Positions 25,489 through 33,518 of a stretch of DNA of 64,000 bases are shown in pieces (position 1 is the stretch's first letter; the number at the start of each line of letters is the position of its first letter). Both the position numbers and the translations under genes were made by a program. The stretch lies in NCBI RefSeq assembly GCF_014646915.1, contig NZ_BMOE01000001.1, positions 586,568 through 650,567 of the forward strand. The letters run 5' to 3'. This DNA is from Deinococcus aquiradiocola (GTDB lineage Bacteria; Deinococcota; Deinococci; Deinococcales; Deinococcaceae). Under the pieces are notes generated by a model. That model was not told where the DNA came from, searched no databases, and saw only the letters and a list, made by a program, of their open reading frames with translations.

Positions 25489-28400
25489 ATGACCCAGGCT
25501 CCACTTCAGGAAGGAATGATCATCGTCAACGGCGTCCACATGGACGCCAGGCCCGGCGAGTACGTCGTGGACGCCCTGAACCGCTCGCGGACGGAACTGC
25601 CGCAGGTGTGTTACCACCATCAGCTCGGCCCGATCCAGACGTGCGACACGTGCATCGTGGAGATCGACGGGAAGCTCGAACGGGCCTGCGCGACGCCCGT
25701 CCGTGCAGGTCAGGTCGTGCGGACCGAGGTGAGCGCCGCGAAGCGCGCGCGTGAAGAAGCGTACGACCGCATCCTCGGGAACCACCAGCTGTACTGCACG
25801 GTGTGCGACAACAACAACGGGAACTGCACGGTGCACAACACCGTGTCGCTGATCGGGGTGGAGCACCAGAACCGTCCCTTCCAGCCGAAACCGTACGAGA
25901 TCGACAACACCAACCCCTTCTACCGTTACGACCCGGACCAGTGCATCCTGTGCGGCCGCTGCGTGGAAGCCTGCCAGAACCTGCAGGTGAACGAGACGCT
26001 CACCATCAACTGGGAGAGCGCGAACCCGCGCGTGCTGTGGGACGGCGGCAAGGACATCGGGGAGAGCAGCTGCGTGTCGTGCGGGCACTGCGTGACGGTC
26101 TGCCCGTGCAATGCCCTGCAGGAGAAGAGCATGCTGCACGAGGCGGGCATGTTCACCGGCATTCCCCTGCCGATGTTCAACAGCGCGGTCGCGGTCGTGA
26201 AGAACGTCGAGCCGAGCATCGGGTACACGCCGATCCTGAACATTTCCGAGATCGAGTCGGCGGGCCGCGAGGGGTACATCGAGAAGACGAAGACGGTCTG
26301 CACGTACTGCGGGGTGGGCTGCAGCTTCGAGGTGTGGACGAAGGACCGGCACATCCTGAAGGTCGAGCCGACCGAGGGGCCCGCGAACGGCGTGAGCACC
26401 TGCGTGAAAGGCAAGTTCGGGTGGGAGTACACGAACGCGCCCGACCGGCTCACGTCTCCCCTCATCCGTGAGGGCGACCGCTTCCGTGAAGCGACGTGGG
26501 ACGAAGCGATCCGCCTCGTGGCGAGCAAGATGCGCGAGACGGTCGAGCGGCACGGCCCGGACGCGCTCGCCTTCGTGATCTCCAGCAAGGGCACCAACGA
26601 GGAGAGCTACCTGAAGCAGAAGCTGGCACGGCAGGTGATCGGCACGAACAACGTCGACAACTGCTCGCGGTACTGCCAGTCGCCCGCCACGGTCGGCCTG
26701 TGGCGCACCGTCGGGTACGGCGGGGACAGCGGCACCATCAAGGACATCGAACTCGCGCGCCTCGTGATCGGGGTCGGCACGAACACCGCCGAGAGCCACC
26801 CGGTCCTCGCGACGCGCGTGAAGCGCGCCCACAAGCTGCACGGCCAGGAGCTCGTGGTGGTGGACCTGCGCGAGCACGAGATGGCGACGCGCGCCGACGT
26901 GTTCCTCCGCCCGCGTGCGGGCACGGACTTCGTGTGGCTGAACGCCGTCACGAAACTCATCCTGGACGAGGGCCGCGCCGATCAGGCGTTCCTGGACGAG
27001 TGGGTGAACGGCCTCACGGAATTCCGTGACAGCATCAAGGACTTCACGCTGGAGTACGCCGAGCGCGAGACGGGCCTCACTCAGGCGCAGCTGCGCGATC
27101 TCGCGGACCGCGTGGTGCGCGCCAGCGACCACTCCAGGGAGGGCGGCGTGGCGGTCCTGTGGGCGATGGGTGTCACGCAGCAGATGGGCGGCAGCGAGAC
27201 GAGCACCGCGATCAGCAACATGCTGCTCGTGACCGGCAACTACATGCGTCCCGGCACGGGCTCGTACCCGCTGCGCGGCCACAACAACGTGCAGGGCGTC
27301 AGCGACTTCGGCGCGATGCCCGACATGCTGCCCGGCTACCAGAAGGTGGCGGACCCCGAGGTCGCCGCGAAGTTCGGCGCGGCCTGGAAGTGCACCATCC
27401 GCCCGGAACGCGGCCTGGACAACACCCAGATGATCGACGCGGCCAACAAGGGCACCCTGAAGCTGCTGTACCTGACGGGCGAAGAGATGAGCCTCACGGA
27501 CGCCGACAGCAACCACGTCGCGGCCGGGTACGGCAAGCTGGACTTCTTCATCGTGCAGGACGCGTTCTTCAGCAACACGGCGCACTACGCGGACGTGGTG
27601 CTGCCCGCCAGCCCCGCCCTGGAGAAGGAGGGGACCTTCACGAGCACCGAGCGGCGCATCCAGCGCCTGTACGAGGTGATGGCCCCCCTGAAGGGCAGCC
27701 TGCCGGACTGGCGCATCTACCAGCTGGTCGCCCAGGCGCTGGGGGCCGACTGGAACTACACGCACCCCTCGCAGGTGATGGCCGAGGCGGCCGCGCTGAC
27801 GCCCCTGATCGCGGGCGTCACGTACGAGCGGCTGGAAGGCTTCAAGAGCCTGTGCTGGCCGGTCGAGGCGGACGGCACGGACACCCCGCTGCTGTACACC
27901 AAGGGCTTCCACTTCCCGGACGGAAAGGCGCGCCTGTACGCCGCGAAGTACGCGCCGCGCACGCAGGCGCCCACCAGCGAGTACGACCTGCACCTGAACT
28001 CCGGCCGGATGCTGGAGCACCTGCACGAGGGCAACATGACGTTCCGCGTGCCGGGCATCGCCGCCAGGGTGCCGGACACCTTCGTGGAGGTCAGCCCGGA
28101 ACTCGCGGCTGAGCGCGGCGTGTCGGACGGCAGCTGGGTGCGGCTCGTGTCGCCGCACGGCGCGGTGAAGCTGCGGGCGCTCGTCACGCCGCGCGTGTTC
28201 GGGAACGAGGTGTACGTCCCCATGAACGCCGCGCGCCACGAGGACGCCGTGAACCACCTGACGGGCCAGAACCGCGACATCAACACGAACACGCCCGCCT
28301 ACAAGGACACCAGCGTCCGCATGGAAGTGCTGGGCGACGTGGGCGAAACGCCGCTGCCGCGCACCGATCACCGCTACGCGACGCGCACCCCGCAGACGGG

Positions 28401-28524
28401 CGTGGAGGTGGAGCGCAAGTGGGCGCGCCCCGACTACGTGTACCCCGGCGCGGGCCTGGGCCTGCTGGAAGGCGCGAGCCTGAACGGCCGCGTGGACGCC
28501 TTCGGGACCGGCGCGGACGACTGA
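25489..28524 (+). CDS. fdhA: Formate dehydrogenase alpha subunit, molybdopterin type with NuoG-like N-terminus
   Basis: Oxidises formate to CO2 with a Mo/W bis-MGD cofactor. 1011 residues. N-terminal [2Fe-2S] ferredoxin domain (VCYHHQLGPIQTCDTC), a Cys/His cluster (YCTVCDNNNGNCTVHN), then two [4Fe-4S] motifs (CILCGRCVEAC and CVSCGHCVTVC). The catalytic part starts near residue 270 with CTYCGVGC...CVKGKFGW; the Mo ligand is Cys396 in NCSRYCQSPATVGL, where some enzymes have selenocysteine. The last ~130 residues form the dinucleotide-binding domain. AGGAGG lies eight bases before the ATG. A DUF1641 protein and an OFA transporter follow. No beta or diaphorase subunit is adjacent. Confidence 0.95.
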   Translation: MTQAPLQEGMIIVNGVHMDARPGEYVVDALNRSRTELPQVCYHHQLGPIQTCDTCIVEIDGKLERACATPVRAGQVVRTEVSAAKRAREEAYDRILGNHQLYCTVCDNNNGNCTVHNTVSLIGVEHQNRPFQPKPYEIDNTNPFYRYDPDQCILCGRCVEACQNLQVNETLTINWESANPRVLWDGGKDIGESSCVSCGHCVTVCPCNALQEKSMLHEAGMFTGIPLPMFNSAVAVVKNVEPSIGYTPILNISEIESAGREGYIEKTKTVCTYCGVGCSFEVWTKDRHILKVEPTEGPANGVSTCVKGKFGWEYTNAPDRLTSPLIREGDRFREATWDEAIRLVASKMRETVERHGPDALAFVISSKGTNEESYLKQKLARQVIGTNNVDNCSRYCQSPATVGLWRTVGYGGDSGTIKDIELARLVIGVGTNTAESHPVLATRVKRAHKLHGQELVVVDLREHEMATRADVFLRPRAGTDFVWLNAVTKLILDEGRADQAFLDEWVNGLTEFRDSIKDFTLEYAERETGLTQAQLRDLADRVVRASDHSREGGVAVLWAMGVTQQMGGSETSTAISNMLLVTGNYMRPGTGSYPLRGHNNVQGVSDFGAMPDMLPGYQKVADPEVAAKFGAAWKCTIRPERGLDNTQMIDAANKGTLKLLYLTGEEMSLTDADSNHVAAGYGKLDFFIVQDAFFSNTAHYADVVLPASPALEKEGTFTSTERRIQRLYEVMAPLKGSLPDWRIYQLVAQALGADWNYTHPSQVMAEAAALTPLIAGVTYERLEGFKSLCWPVEADGTDTPLLYTKGFHFPDGKARLYAAKYAPRTQAPTSEYDLHLNSGRMLEHLHEGNMTFRVPGIAARVPDTFVEVSPELAAERGVSDGSWVRLVSPHGAVKLRALVTPRVFGNEVYVPMNAARHEDAVNHLTGQNRDINTNTPAYKDTSVRMEVLGDVGETPLPRTDHRYATRTPQTGVEVERKWARPDYVYPGAGLGLLEGASLNGRVDAFGTGADD

Positions 28525-28583
28525 ACGACCCGACCACGGACCCGTCACCGCCGGACGCCGACCGTCCCATCACATGCTGAACC

Positions 28584-28610
28584 GGGCGGGGCCGCACCGT
28601 GCCCCCGCCC
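28584..28610 (+). promoter_or_regulatory. Short hairpin between fdhA and the DUF1641 gene
   Basis: GGGCGGGG (28584-28591) pairs with CCCCGCCC (28603-28610), just before the GGAGG site of the next gene. It may stabilise the fdhA 3' end or reduce read-through. Confidence 0.35.
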
Positions 28611-28625
28611 ACCTGGAGGAACCCC

Positions 28626-29150
28626 ATGGCCGAACGACTGACGTACACGCCGCGCGTCCCGACCCCCGCCGAGCGGCTCGCGGAAGCGCAGCACGAGAGC
28701 AGCGACGCCCTCATCGAGGCGCTCGCGCTGCTGCAGGAACTGCATGAACATCACGTCCTCGAGACGCTCGTGAAACTGGTGCGGGGCAGCGAGGGCCTCG
28801 TCGGCAAGAGCCTGCACGTGCTGGAAGGCGACAGCAGCACGCGCCTGCTGCGCAACCTGCTGGAGGTGGGCCGCACCGTGTCGGAACTCGACCCGGACGC
28901 CATCGGCGCGCTCGGCCGGGCCGCCACGCAGGGCGTGAGCGAGGGTGCGCGCCGCGTCCAGAAGGGCGAGGGCGTGGGCCTGGGTGAACTGATGGGCCTG
29001 CTGCGCGACCGGGACGTGCAGGTGGCGCTGGGCGCCCTGTTCGGCACGCTGAAGGGCTTCGGGCGGGCGCTGCGTGACTCGCGCGGCGAGACGCAGGAGA
29101 CGGAAGCGCAGCGCAAACCGAACGAGGAGCGCAACAAGAACCGCAGCTGA
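28626..29150 (+). CDS. DUF1641 protein, formate-dehydrogenase accessory-like
   Basis: 174 residues. DUF1641 proteins (YrhD in Bacillus) are regularly encoded beside FdhA-type formate dehydrogenases, which fits here. The body is helical (LIEALALLQELHEHHVLETLVKLVRG, VLEGDSSTRLLRNLLEVGR, GELMGLLRDRDVQVALGALFGTLKGFG). The C-terminal 25 residues are charged. ATG at 28626 is preceded by GGAGG. It is likely a small subunit or assembly factor for the dehydrogenase. Confidence 0.87.
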   Translation: MAERLTYTPRVPTPAERLAEAQHESSDALIEALALLQELHEHHVLETLVKLVRGSEGLVGKSLHVLEGDSSTRLLRNLLEVGRTVSELDPDAIGALGRAATQGVSEGARRVQKGEGVGLGELMGLLRDRDVQVALGALFGTLKGFGRALRDSRGETQETEAQRKPNEERNKNRS

Positions 29151-29171
29151 TCCCCTGACGGGATGCGGGGA

Positions 29172-29214
29172 GGGCCGCCGGGAGACGCTGACGCAGCGTG
29201 ACGCCCGGCGGCCC
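29172..29214 (+). terminator. Terminator after the fdhA-DUF1641 unit
   Basis: Perfect 11-bp outer stem GGGCCGCCGGG (29172-29182)/CCCGGCGGCCC (29204-29214) enclosing ACGCT/AGCGT; no T-tract. Confidence 0.6.
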
Positions 29215-29364
29215 CTGCTCTGTCGCGGCGCGCAGATCGGGGCTGGTGGGCGGGCAGCGGTTGCCGGTGGGGCGTGGACCTTGAGGCTTTCTTCAGGGAT
29301 TGTGAGCTGCGCTCATCTTCTCACTCGGGGCGTCCGCACGGAATGCTAACTTAACGTCGAACAA

Positions 29365-29386
29365 TAAAATTGCGTGCTGTACAGCA
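29365..29386 (+). promoter_or_regulatory. OFA transporter promoter region with 12-bp palindrome
   Basis: TAAAAT (29365-29370) is a good -10 in a local AT-rich patch. TGCTGTACAGCA (29375-29386) is a perfect palindrome placed right at the expected transcription start, a likely repressor site. No -35 is evident. Confidence 0.4.
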
Positions 29387-29413
29387 GGCCCGCCCGGATC
29401 TGCAGGAGGTTTC

Positions 29414-30844
29414 ATGGCTTCGTTTCTCGACCGGCAGAACACCATCGCCCCGCCCGGCTACTCACGCTGGCTCGTCCCGCCCGCCGCTCTCGCCGTGCAC
29501 CTCTCCATCGGCCAGATCTACGGGTACAGCGTGTTCAACAAACCGCTCGCACACCTGCTGAGCGGCAACGTCAAGGCCGACCCCGCCCCCGGCGACTGGA
29601 CGGTCTTCCAGGTGGGCCTGATCTTCAGCGTCGCGCTGTTCTTCCTGGGGTGCAGCAGCGCCCTGTTCGGCAAGTGGGTGGAGCGCGTCGGGCCGCGCCG
29701 CACCATGTTCACCAGCGCCCTGCTGTTCTGCGCGGGCTTCCTCGTCGCGGCGCTCGGCGTGTCCGGCCACCAGCTGTGGCTCGTGATTCTCGGCAACGGC
29801 GTGCTGGGCGGCATCGGCCTGGGCCTGGGGTACATCTCCCCTGTCAGCACCCTCATCAAGTGGTTCCCGGACCGGCCGGGCCTCGCGACCGGCATGGCCA
29901 TCATGGGCTTCGGCGGCGGCGCGCTGCTCGGCAGTCCGCTCGGCACGACCCTCATGACGCACTACACCGGCCAGGGGTACGGCAACTTCGGCATCGTCCC
30001 GACGTTCGTCACGATGGCCGTCCTGTACTTCATCCTGATGATGTTCGGCACCTTCCTCGTCCGCGTGCCCGCCGACGACTGGAAGCCCGACGGCTGGACG
30101 CCCACCGCCGCGCGCGGCGGGAACGCCATGATCACCTCGCACGCCGTGACGGTGGACGGCGCCATGCGCACCCCGCAGTTCTGGCTGCTGTTCGCGGTGC
30201 TGTTCCTGAACGTGTCCGCCGGGATCGGCGTGCTCGGCCAGGCGAGCCCCATGATTCAGGACGTGTTCGGCGACGCGGTACGGGGCGCGGGTGCAGGCGT
30301 CACGGCTGCCGCGGCGGCGGGCTTCGTGGGCCTGCTCAGCATCTTCAACATGGCGGGCCGCTTCTTCTGGAGCAGCACCAGTGACCGCATCGGCCGCAAG
30401 GCCACGTACATGATCTTCTTCGCGCTGGGCGCCGTGCTGTTCGTCCTCATCCCCACCTTCGGGCGTTCCGGGAGCCTGCCGCTGTTCGTCGCGGCGTTCT
30501 GCGTCGTGATCAGCATGTACGGCGGCGGTTTTGCCACCATTCCCGCGTACCTGCGCGACATGTTCGGCACGCTCAACGTGGGCGCCATTCACGGACGGCT
30601 GCTGCTCGCGTGGAGTGCTGCCGCGATCGTCGGCCCGCAGGTGCTGACCGGCATCAGCCAGGCGCAGAAGGACGCGGGCGTGAAGCCGGAACTGGCGTAC
30701 GACAGCGTGTTCTACATCCTGGCGGGCCTGCTGGTGCTGGGCTTCGTCGCGAACCTGCTCGTGCGGCCCGTCGCGGAACGCCACTGGGCGACGCCCGACC
30801 AGATCGACCGGGCACGCGCCACGCCCGGCGCCGCGCACGACTGA
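29414..30844 (+). CDS. OFA-family MFS transporter (oxalate/formate antiporter family)
   Basis: Inner-membrane carrier of 476 residues with about twelve helices. The family signature PAALAVHLSIGQIYGYSVFNKPL is in helix 1; later blocks GFGGGALLGSPLGT and YGGGFATIPAYLRDMFG are typical. AGGAGG lies before the ATG at 29414. It follows the formate dehydrogenase pair and is followed by a tiny membrane protein of the kind annotated as MFS small subunit, so formate (or oxalate/formate exchange) is the likely substrate. Sugars or other monocarboxylates cannot be excluded. Confidence 0.9.
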   Translation: MASFLDRQNTIAPPGYSRWLVPPAALAVHLSIGQIYGYSVFNKPLAHLLSGNVKADPAPGDWTVFQVGLIFSVALFFLGCSSALFGKWVERVGPRRTMFTSALLFCAGFLVAALGVSGHQLWLVILGNGVLGGIGLGLGYISPVSTLIKWFPDRPGLATGMAIMGFGGGALLGSPLGTTLMTHYTGQGYGNFGIVPTFVTMAVLYFILMMFGTFLVRVPADDWKPDGWTPTAARGGNAMITSHAVTVDGAMRTPQFWLLFAVLFLNVSAGIGVLGQASPMIQDVFGDAVRGAGAGVTAAAAAGFVGLLSIFNMAGRFFWSSTSDRIGRKATYMIFFALGAVLFVLIPTFGRSGSLPLFVAAFCVVISMYGGGFATIPAYLRDMFGTLNVGAIHGRLLLAWSAAAIVGPQVLTGISQAQKDAGVKPELAYDSVFYILAGLLVLGFVANLLVRPVAERHWATPDQIDRARATPGAAHD

Positions 30845-30988
30845 TTCAGGCGCGGATGAGTTGCCGCCGTGTGTGCGGGGTTCATCCGGCCCAACCGAGC
30901 AGGACAGGGGCGCGTTCCGTTCAACACCCGGGACGCGCATGACTCTCCCCCCTCACGGCCGCCCCCGGGTGGCCCCCCAGGAGTTCCG

Positions 30989-31114
30989 ATGACGCAAGCC
31001 TCCCCGACCCGTACCCCGGCCTCCGTCGTGGCCCTCGCCTGGATCGTGGTGATCCTCCCGATCCTGTGGGCGCTGTGGCAGACGCTCCTCAAGGTCGTGC
31101 AGCTGTTCGGCTGA
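30989..31114 (+). CDS. Tiny membrane protein, OFA transporter small-subunit-like
   Basis: 41 residues: a short polar N-terminus, one transmembrane helix (VVALAWIVVILPILWALW) and a short amphipathic end (QTLLKVVQLFG). ATG at 30989 follows CAGGAG at seven bases. Such one-helix proteins are regularly found next to OFA-family transporters. It ends just before a strong terminator, so it belongs to the transporter transcript. Confidence 0.75.
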   Translation: MTQASPTRTPASVVALAWIVVILPILWALWQTLLKVVQLFG

Positions 31115-31133
31115 CCACGCCCGCCCCCCCGAT

Positions 31134-31172
31134 GCAGCGAGGGCCGCCCACGATCCGGGCGGCCCTCGCTGC
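31134..31172. terminator. Strong hairpin between the OFA unit and the convergent DUF1684 gene
   Basis: Perfect 16-bp stem GCAGCGAGGGCCGCCC/GGGCGGCCCTCGCTGC with seven-base loop; can serve both directions. Confidence 0.75.
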
Positions 31173-31202
31173 TGTTCCGGCCGGGGCGCGGCCAGTCCGC
31201 CT

Positions 31203-31733
31203 TCAGGGGAGGCGTTCGCCGGCCCGGACCGGCAGGGGCAGCCAGTTCCCTGCCGGGGGCAGCGGGCACGCCCAGCCGTCCCCGTACGCGCAGTACGGGT
31301 GGTACGCGAGGTTGAAGTCCAGGCTCACCCACACGTCCCCGTCCCGCGCGAAGGTCGGCACGTCCATGTACCGGCCCGCGCCGTACGTCTCGTGCGCGCT
31401 CGTCGCGTCGCGGAACGGCAGGAACAGTCCGGCGGGCGTCTCCTCGCCCGGCTGTGCGTACAGCGTGAGGGTGTGCACGCCGTCCGGGAAGGGCACGTCC
31501 ACCGTCCCGAAGGCCTGCAGTTCGCGTTCCTCCTCGGTCGTCGTCTGCAGGGTCACGCTCACGCCCTCGGTGCGCGTGACGGGCAGCTGGAACGCGAGTT
31601 CAGGCGCGGCCGGGTAGTACGAGAGGCCCGTGAAGGTCTCCAGGTGCGGCGGGCGGATGGGGCCGCGACCGCTGGCGAAGAAGGCGTCCTTGCGGCGCCG
31701 GTAGTCGGTGAGGGCATGCTGCGCGTCGGTCAT
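31203..31733 (-). CDS. DUF1684 protein
   Basis: 176 residues, unknown biochemical function. The family pattern is visible: YRRRKDAFFASGRGPI at the start, FTGLSYYPAAPEL, FGTVDVPFPDGVHTLTLYAQ, FLPFRDATSAHETYGAGRYMDV, and DFNLAYHPYCAYGDGWACPLPP near the end. No signal peptide. The ATG at 31733 is preceded at six bases by CACACT, a weak leaderless -10. Monocistronic, convergent with the OFA unit. Confidence 0.85.
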   Translation of the reverse strand: MTDAQHALTDYRRRKDAFFASGRGPIRPPHLETFTGLSYYPAAPELAFQLPVTRTEGVSVTLQTTTEEERELQAFGTVDVPFPDGVHTLTLYAQPGEETPAGLFLPFRDATSAHETYGAGRYMDVPTFARDGDVWVSLDFNLAYHPYCAYGDGWACPLPPAGNWLPLPVRAGERLP

Positions 31734-31813
31734 GCCCCGAGTGTGGCACACCCGGCCCCGGGCGTCCGGCACGCGCGTCTCAAAGCGAGGACGCGGTGGG
31801 TACAGCCCCCGGG

Positions 31814-32038
31814 TCAGAAGTCGACGACGTGTTCCTGGCCGTCCAGCTTGACGCGGTCGCCACGCTGGATCTTCTTGCGCCTGCGCGTTTCGACCTCGCC
31901 GTTCAGGCGGACCTCGCCGCTCTGGATGAGGTACTTCGCTTCGCCGCCCGTGTCCACCAGTCCGGCGAGCTTGAGGTAGTCCTGCAGGTCGATGACGTCC
32001 GCGGGGGCGGGTCGGGCGGGGGTCTGGTCTTGGGTCAT
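31814..32038 (-). CDS. S4-domain RNA-binding protein
   Basis: 74 residues, almost entirely one S4 domain: DLQDYLKLAGLVDTGGEAKYLIQSG...VRLNGEVETRRRKKIQRGDRV. Small S4 proteins of the YbcJ/YaaA type bind structured RNA, often ribosomal. Its start overlaps the stop of the dockerin-protein gene by four bases, an odd partner since the three upstream genes encode exported proteins. Probably just co-transcribed. Confidence 0.88.
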   Translation of the reverse strand: MTQDQTPARPAPADVIDLQDYLKLAGLVDTGGEAKYLIQSGEVRLNGEVETRRRKKIQRGDRVKLDGQEHVVDF

Positions 32039-32577
32039 GGCAGCTTATATTGGGCGCTGAACAGGCGCAGATCAAGGTCGTCGACGTGGCCGTCGCTGTT
32101 GAGGTCGCCCCGGATGTTCGCGCCGCTCTGCCCGAAGTTTCCCATCAGGAGGGCGAGGTCGGCGGTGTCGATGGTGCCGTCCGCGTTCAGGTCCGCGCCG
32201 GAGTACCGCAGCTGCGCCGCTTCGGGCGTCAGGGCGACGAGGCCCAGCTGGCGCTGCAGTTCTGCCTCCACTGCGTCCTTCAGGGGGACGGGGCCCTGCG
32301 GGTTGAATTCGGTGCGGCTCTCGCCGTTGACGGTCAGGGTGCGGGCCGACACGTCCGGGTTGAAGGGGACGCTGCCGGGCGCGGCGAGCACGAGGATGGG
32401 GCCGCCCGTCTTGTCGAGGGTGAGGGTGAGGGTGCTGCTGGAGAGGCGTTTGAGGGTGTCGAGGACGACCGCTTCGATCTGCGTGGACTGCGGGCGCAGT
32501 TTGACGTTGATGGCGTTCGCGGCGGACGTGGAGAGCAGCGGCAGCGTGAGGAGCAGGGTGCGGAGGTGGCGGTTCAT
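32035..32577 (-). CDS. Secreted protein with C-terminal type I dockerin
   Basis: 180 residues. Signal peptide MNRHLRTLLLTLPLLSTSAANA, then a ~100-residue domain without recognised relatives, then a complete dockerin with two calcium loops: DLNADGTIDTAD and DLNSDGHVDDLD, each with Asp at positions 1, 5, 9 and 12 and Asn at 3, separated by the usual helix (LALLMGNFG). Dockerins bind cohesin domains. The gene overlaps by four bases both the Pro/Thr-rich gene upstream and the S4 gene downstream. The partner may be the lipoprotein encoded two genes upstream. Confidence 0.85.
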   Translation of the reverse strand: MNRHLRTLLLTLPLLSTSAANAINVKLRPQSTQIEAVVLDTLKRLSSSTLTLTLDKTGGPILVLAAPGSVPFNPDVSARTLTVNGESRTEFNPQGPVPLKDAVEAELQRQLGLVALTPEAAQLRYSGADLNADGTIDTADLALLMGNFGQSGANIRGDLNSDGHVDDLDLRLFSAQYKLP

Positions 32578-33518
32578 CTGGCGCTCCGGGCGGCCACGAT
32601 CGCGGCTTTGAGTTCGGCGGGCGTGCGGATGCTGCCCAGGACGCCGGCGGCCACCGGGCTGGCGGTGACGGTGCCGCCTGTCGCGCCGGGCGTGTTCGTA
32701 CCGGCGGGCGGGGAGAGCGTCGGCGCGGCGGTGACCGCGGGGGCCGGGACCGGGATGGAGTCTGCCGGTGTCGTGCCCGGAGGAGTGACGGGCGGCAGGG
32801 TGGTAGATGGCTGGGTGGCGGTGGACGGCTGCGGGACCGTGGTGGGCGGGACCGTCACGCCGCCCGGCACGTCCGGGCTGGAGGCGGGCAGCGTGGTCGG
32901 GGCCGCCGTGCCGACCGTGGCCGGAGGGGTGTTCGCCGGGACGGTCGTGGCCGAGGTGACGGGCGTGGTCGTGACTGGTGTGGTCGCGGCCGGGCTGTTC
33001 GGAGCAGGCACGGTGGTGTTCGCAGGTGAGACGGGCCCCGACTGGACCGGCCCCGACTGGAATGGCACCGGCTGGGCCGCGCCGGGCTGGAGGGGCGGGA
33101 ACAGGACGCTGACGGTCCCGTTGTCCACGAGGTACGCGCCCTGGTTGTACCCGACGAGCGGACTGTCGAGGCGGCCCTTGTAGAGCAGCAGCACGACTTC
33201 CTGCCCCAACTGGAAGACGGGCGCGCGGTCCACGCCGCTCAGGACGAACAGGGCGGGGCTGTCGCCGTTCTGCGCACCGACCGTCTGGGGGAGCATGGCG
33301 GCGTCCCCGGCGAGCGTCTCGCTGACCTTGAGCGGGTACACGGCGTAGGTGTTGCCCGCCTCGGTGACGCTGGTGGGCGTGCCGATGGTGGCCTGCACGA
33401 TCACGTCGGCCTTGCGGGCCTGCTGGGCGAGCGTGAGGGACGTGAAGGTCGTGGCGCGGGCGGGCGTCGCGCTCAGCAGCAGCGTGAGGGACAGGGCGAG
33501 CCTGAGAGGGCGGTTCAT
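32574..33518 (-). CDS. Secreted protein with long Pro/Thr-rich linker
   Basis: 314 residues. Signal peptide MNRPLRLALSLTLLLSATPARA, a globular domain of about 125 residues (TLAQQARKADVIVQATIG ... GQEVVLLLYKGRLDSPLVGYNQGAYLVDNG), a low-complexity Pro/Thr/Ser/Ala linker (about 150-285), and a short helix at the end (IRTPAELKAAIVAARSAR). The linker looks like wall-spanning linkers of surface proteins. Coupled on both sides by ATGA overlaps. The globular part is not recognised. Confidence 0.75.
   Translation of the reverse strand: MNRPLRLALSLTLLLSATPARATTFTSLTLAQQARKADVIVQATIGTPTSVTEAGNTYAVYPLKVSETLAGDAAMLPQTVGAQNGDSPALFVLSGVDRAPVFQLGQEVVLLLYKGRLDSPLVGYNQGAYLVDNGTVSVLFPPLQPGAAQPVPFQSGPVQSGPVSPANTTVPAPNSPAATTPVTTTPVTSATTVPANTPPATVGTAAPTTLPASSPDVPGGVTVPPTTVPQPSTATQPSTTLPPVTPPGTTPADSIPVPAPAVTAAPTLSPPAGTNTPGATGGTVTASPVAAGVLGSIRTPAELKAAIVAARSAR

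Noticed and set aside
25459..28548. Open frame of over 1000 codons antisense to fdhA
   Set aside because: In GC-rich DNA the strand opposite a G/C-ending codon gene stays open. The product is a His/Arg/Val-rich composition artefact with no domain, while fdhA on the other strand has all its motifs.
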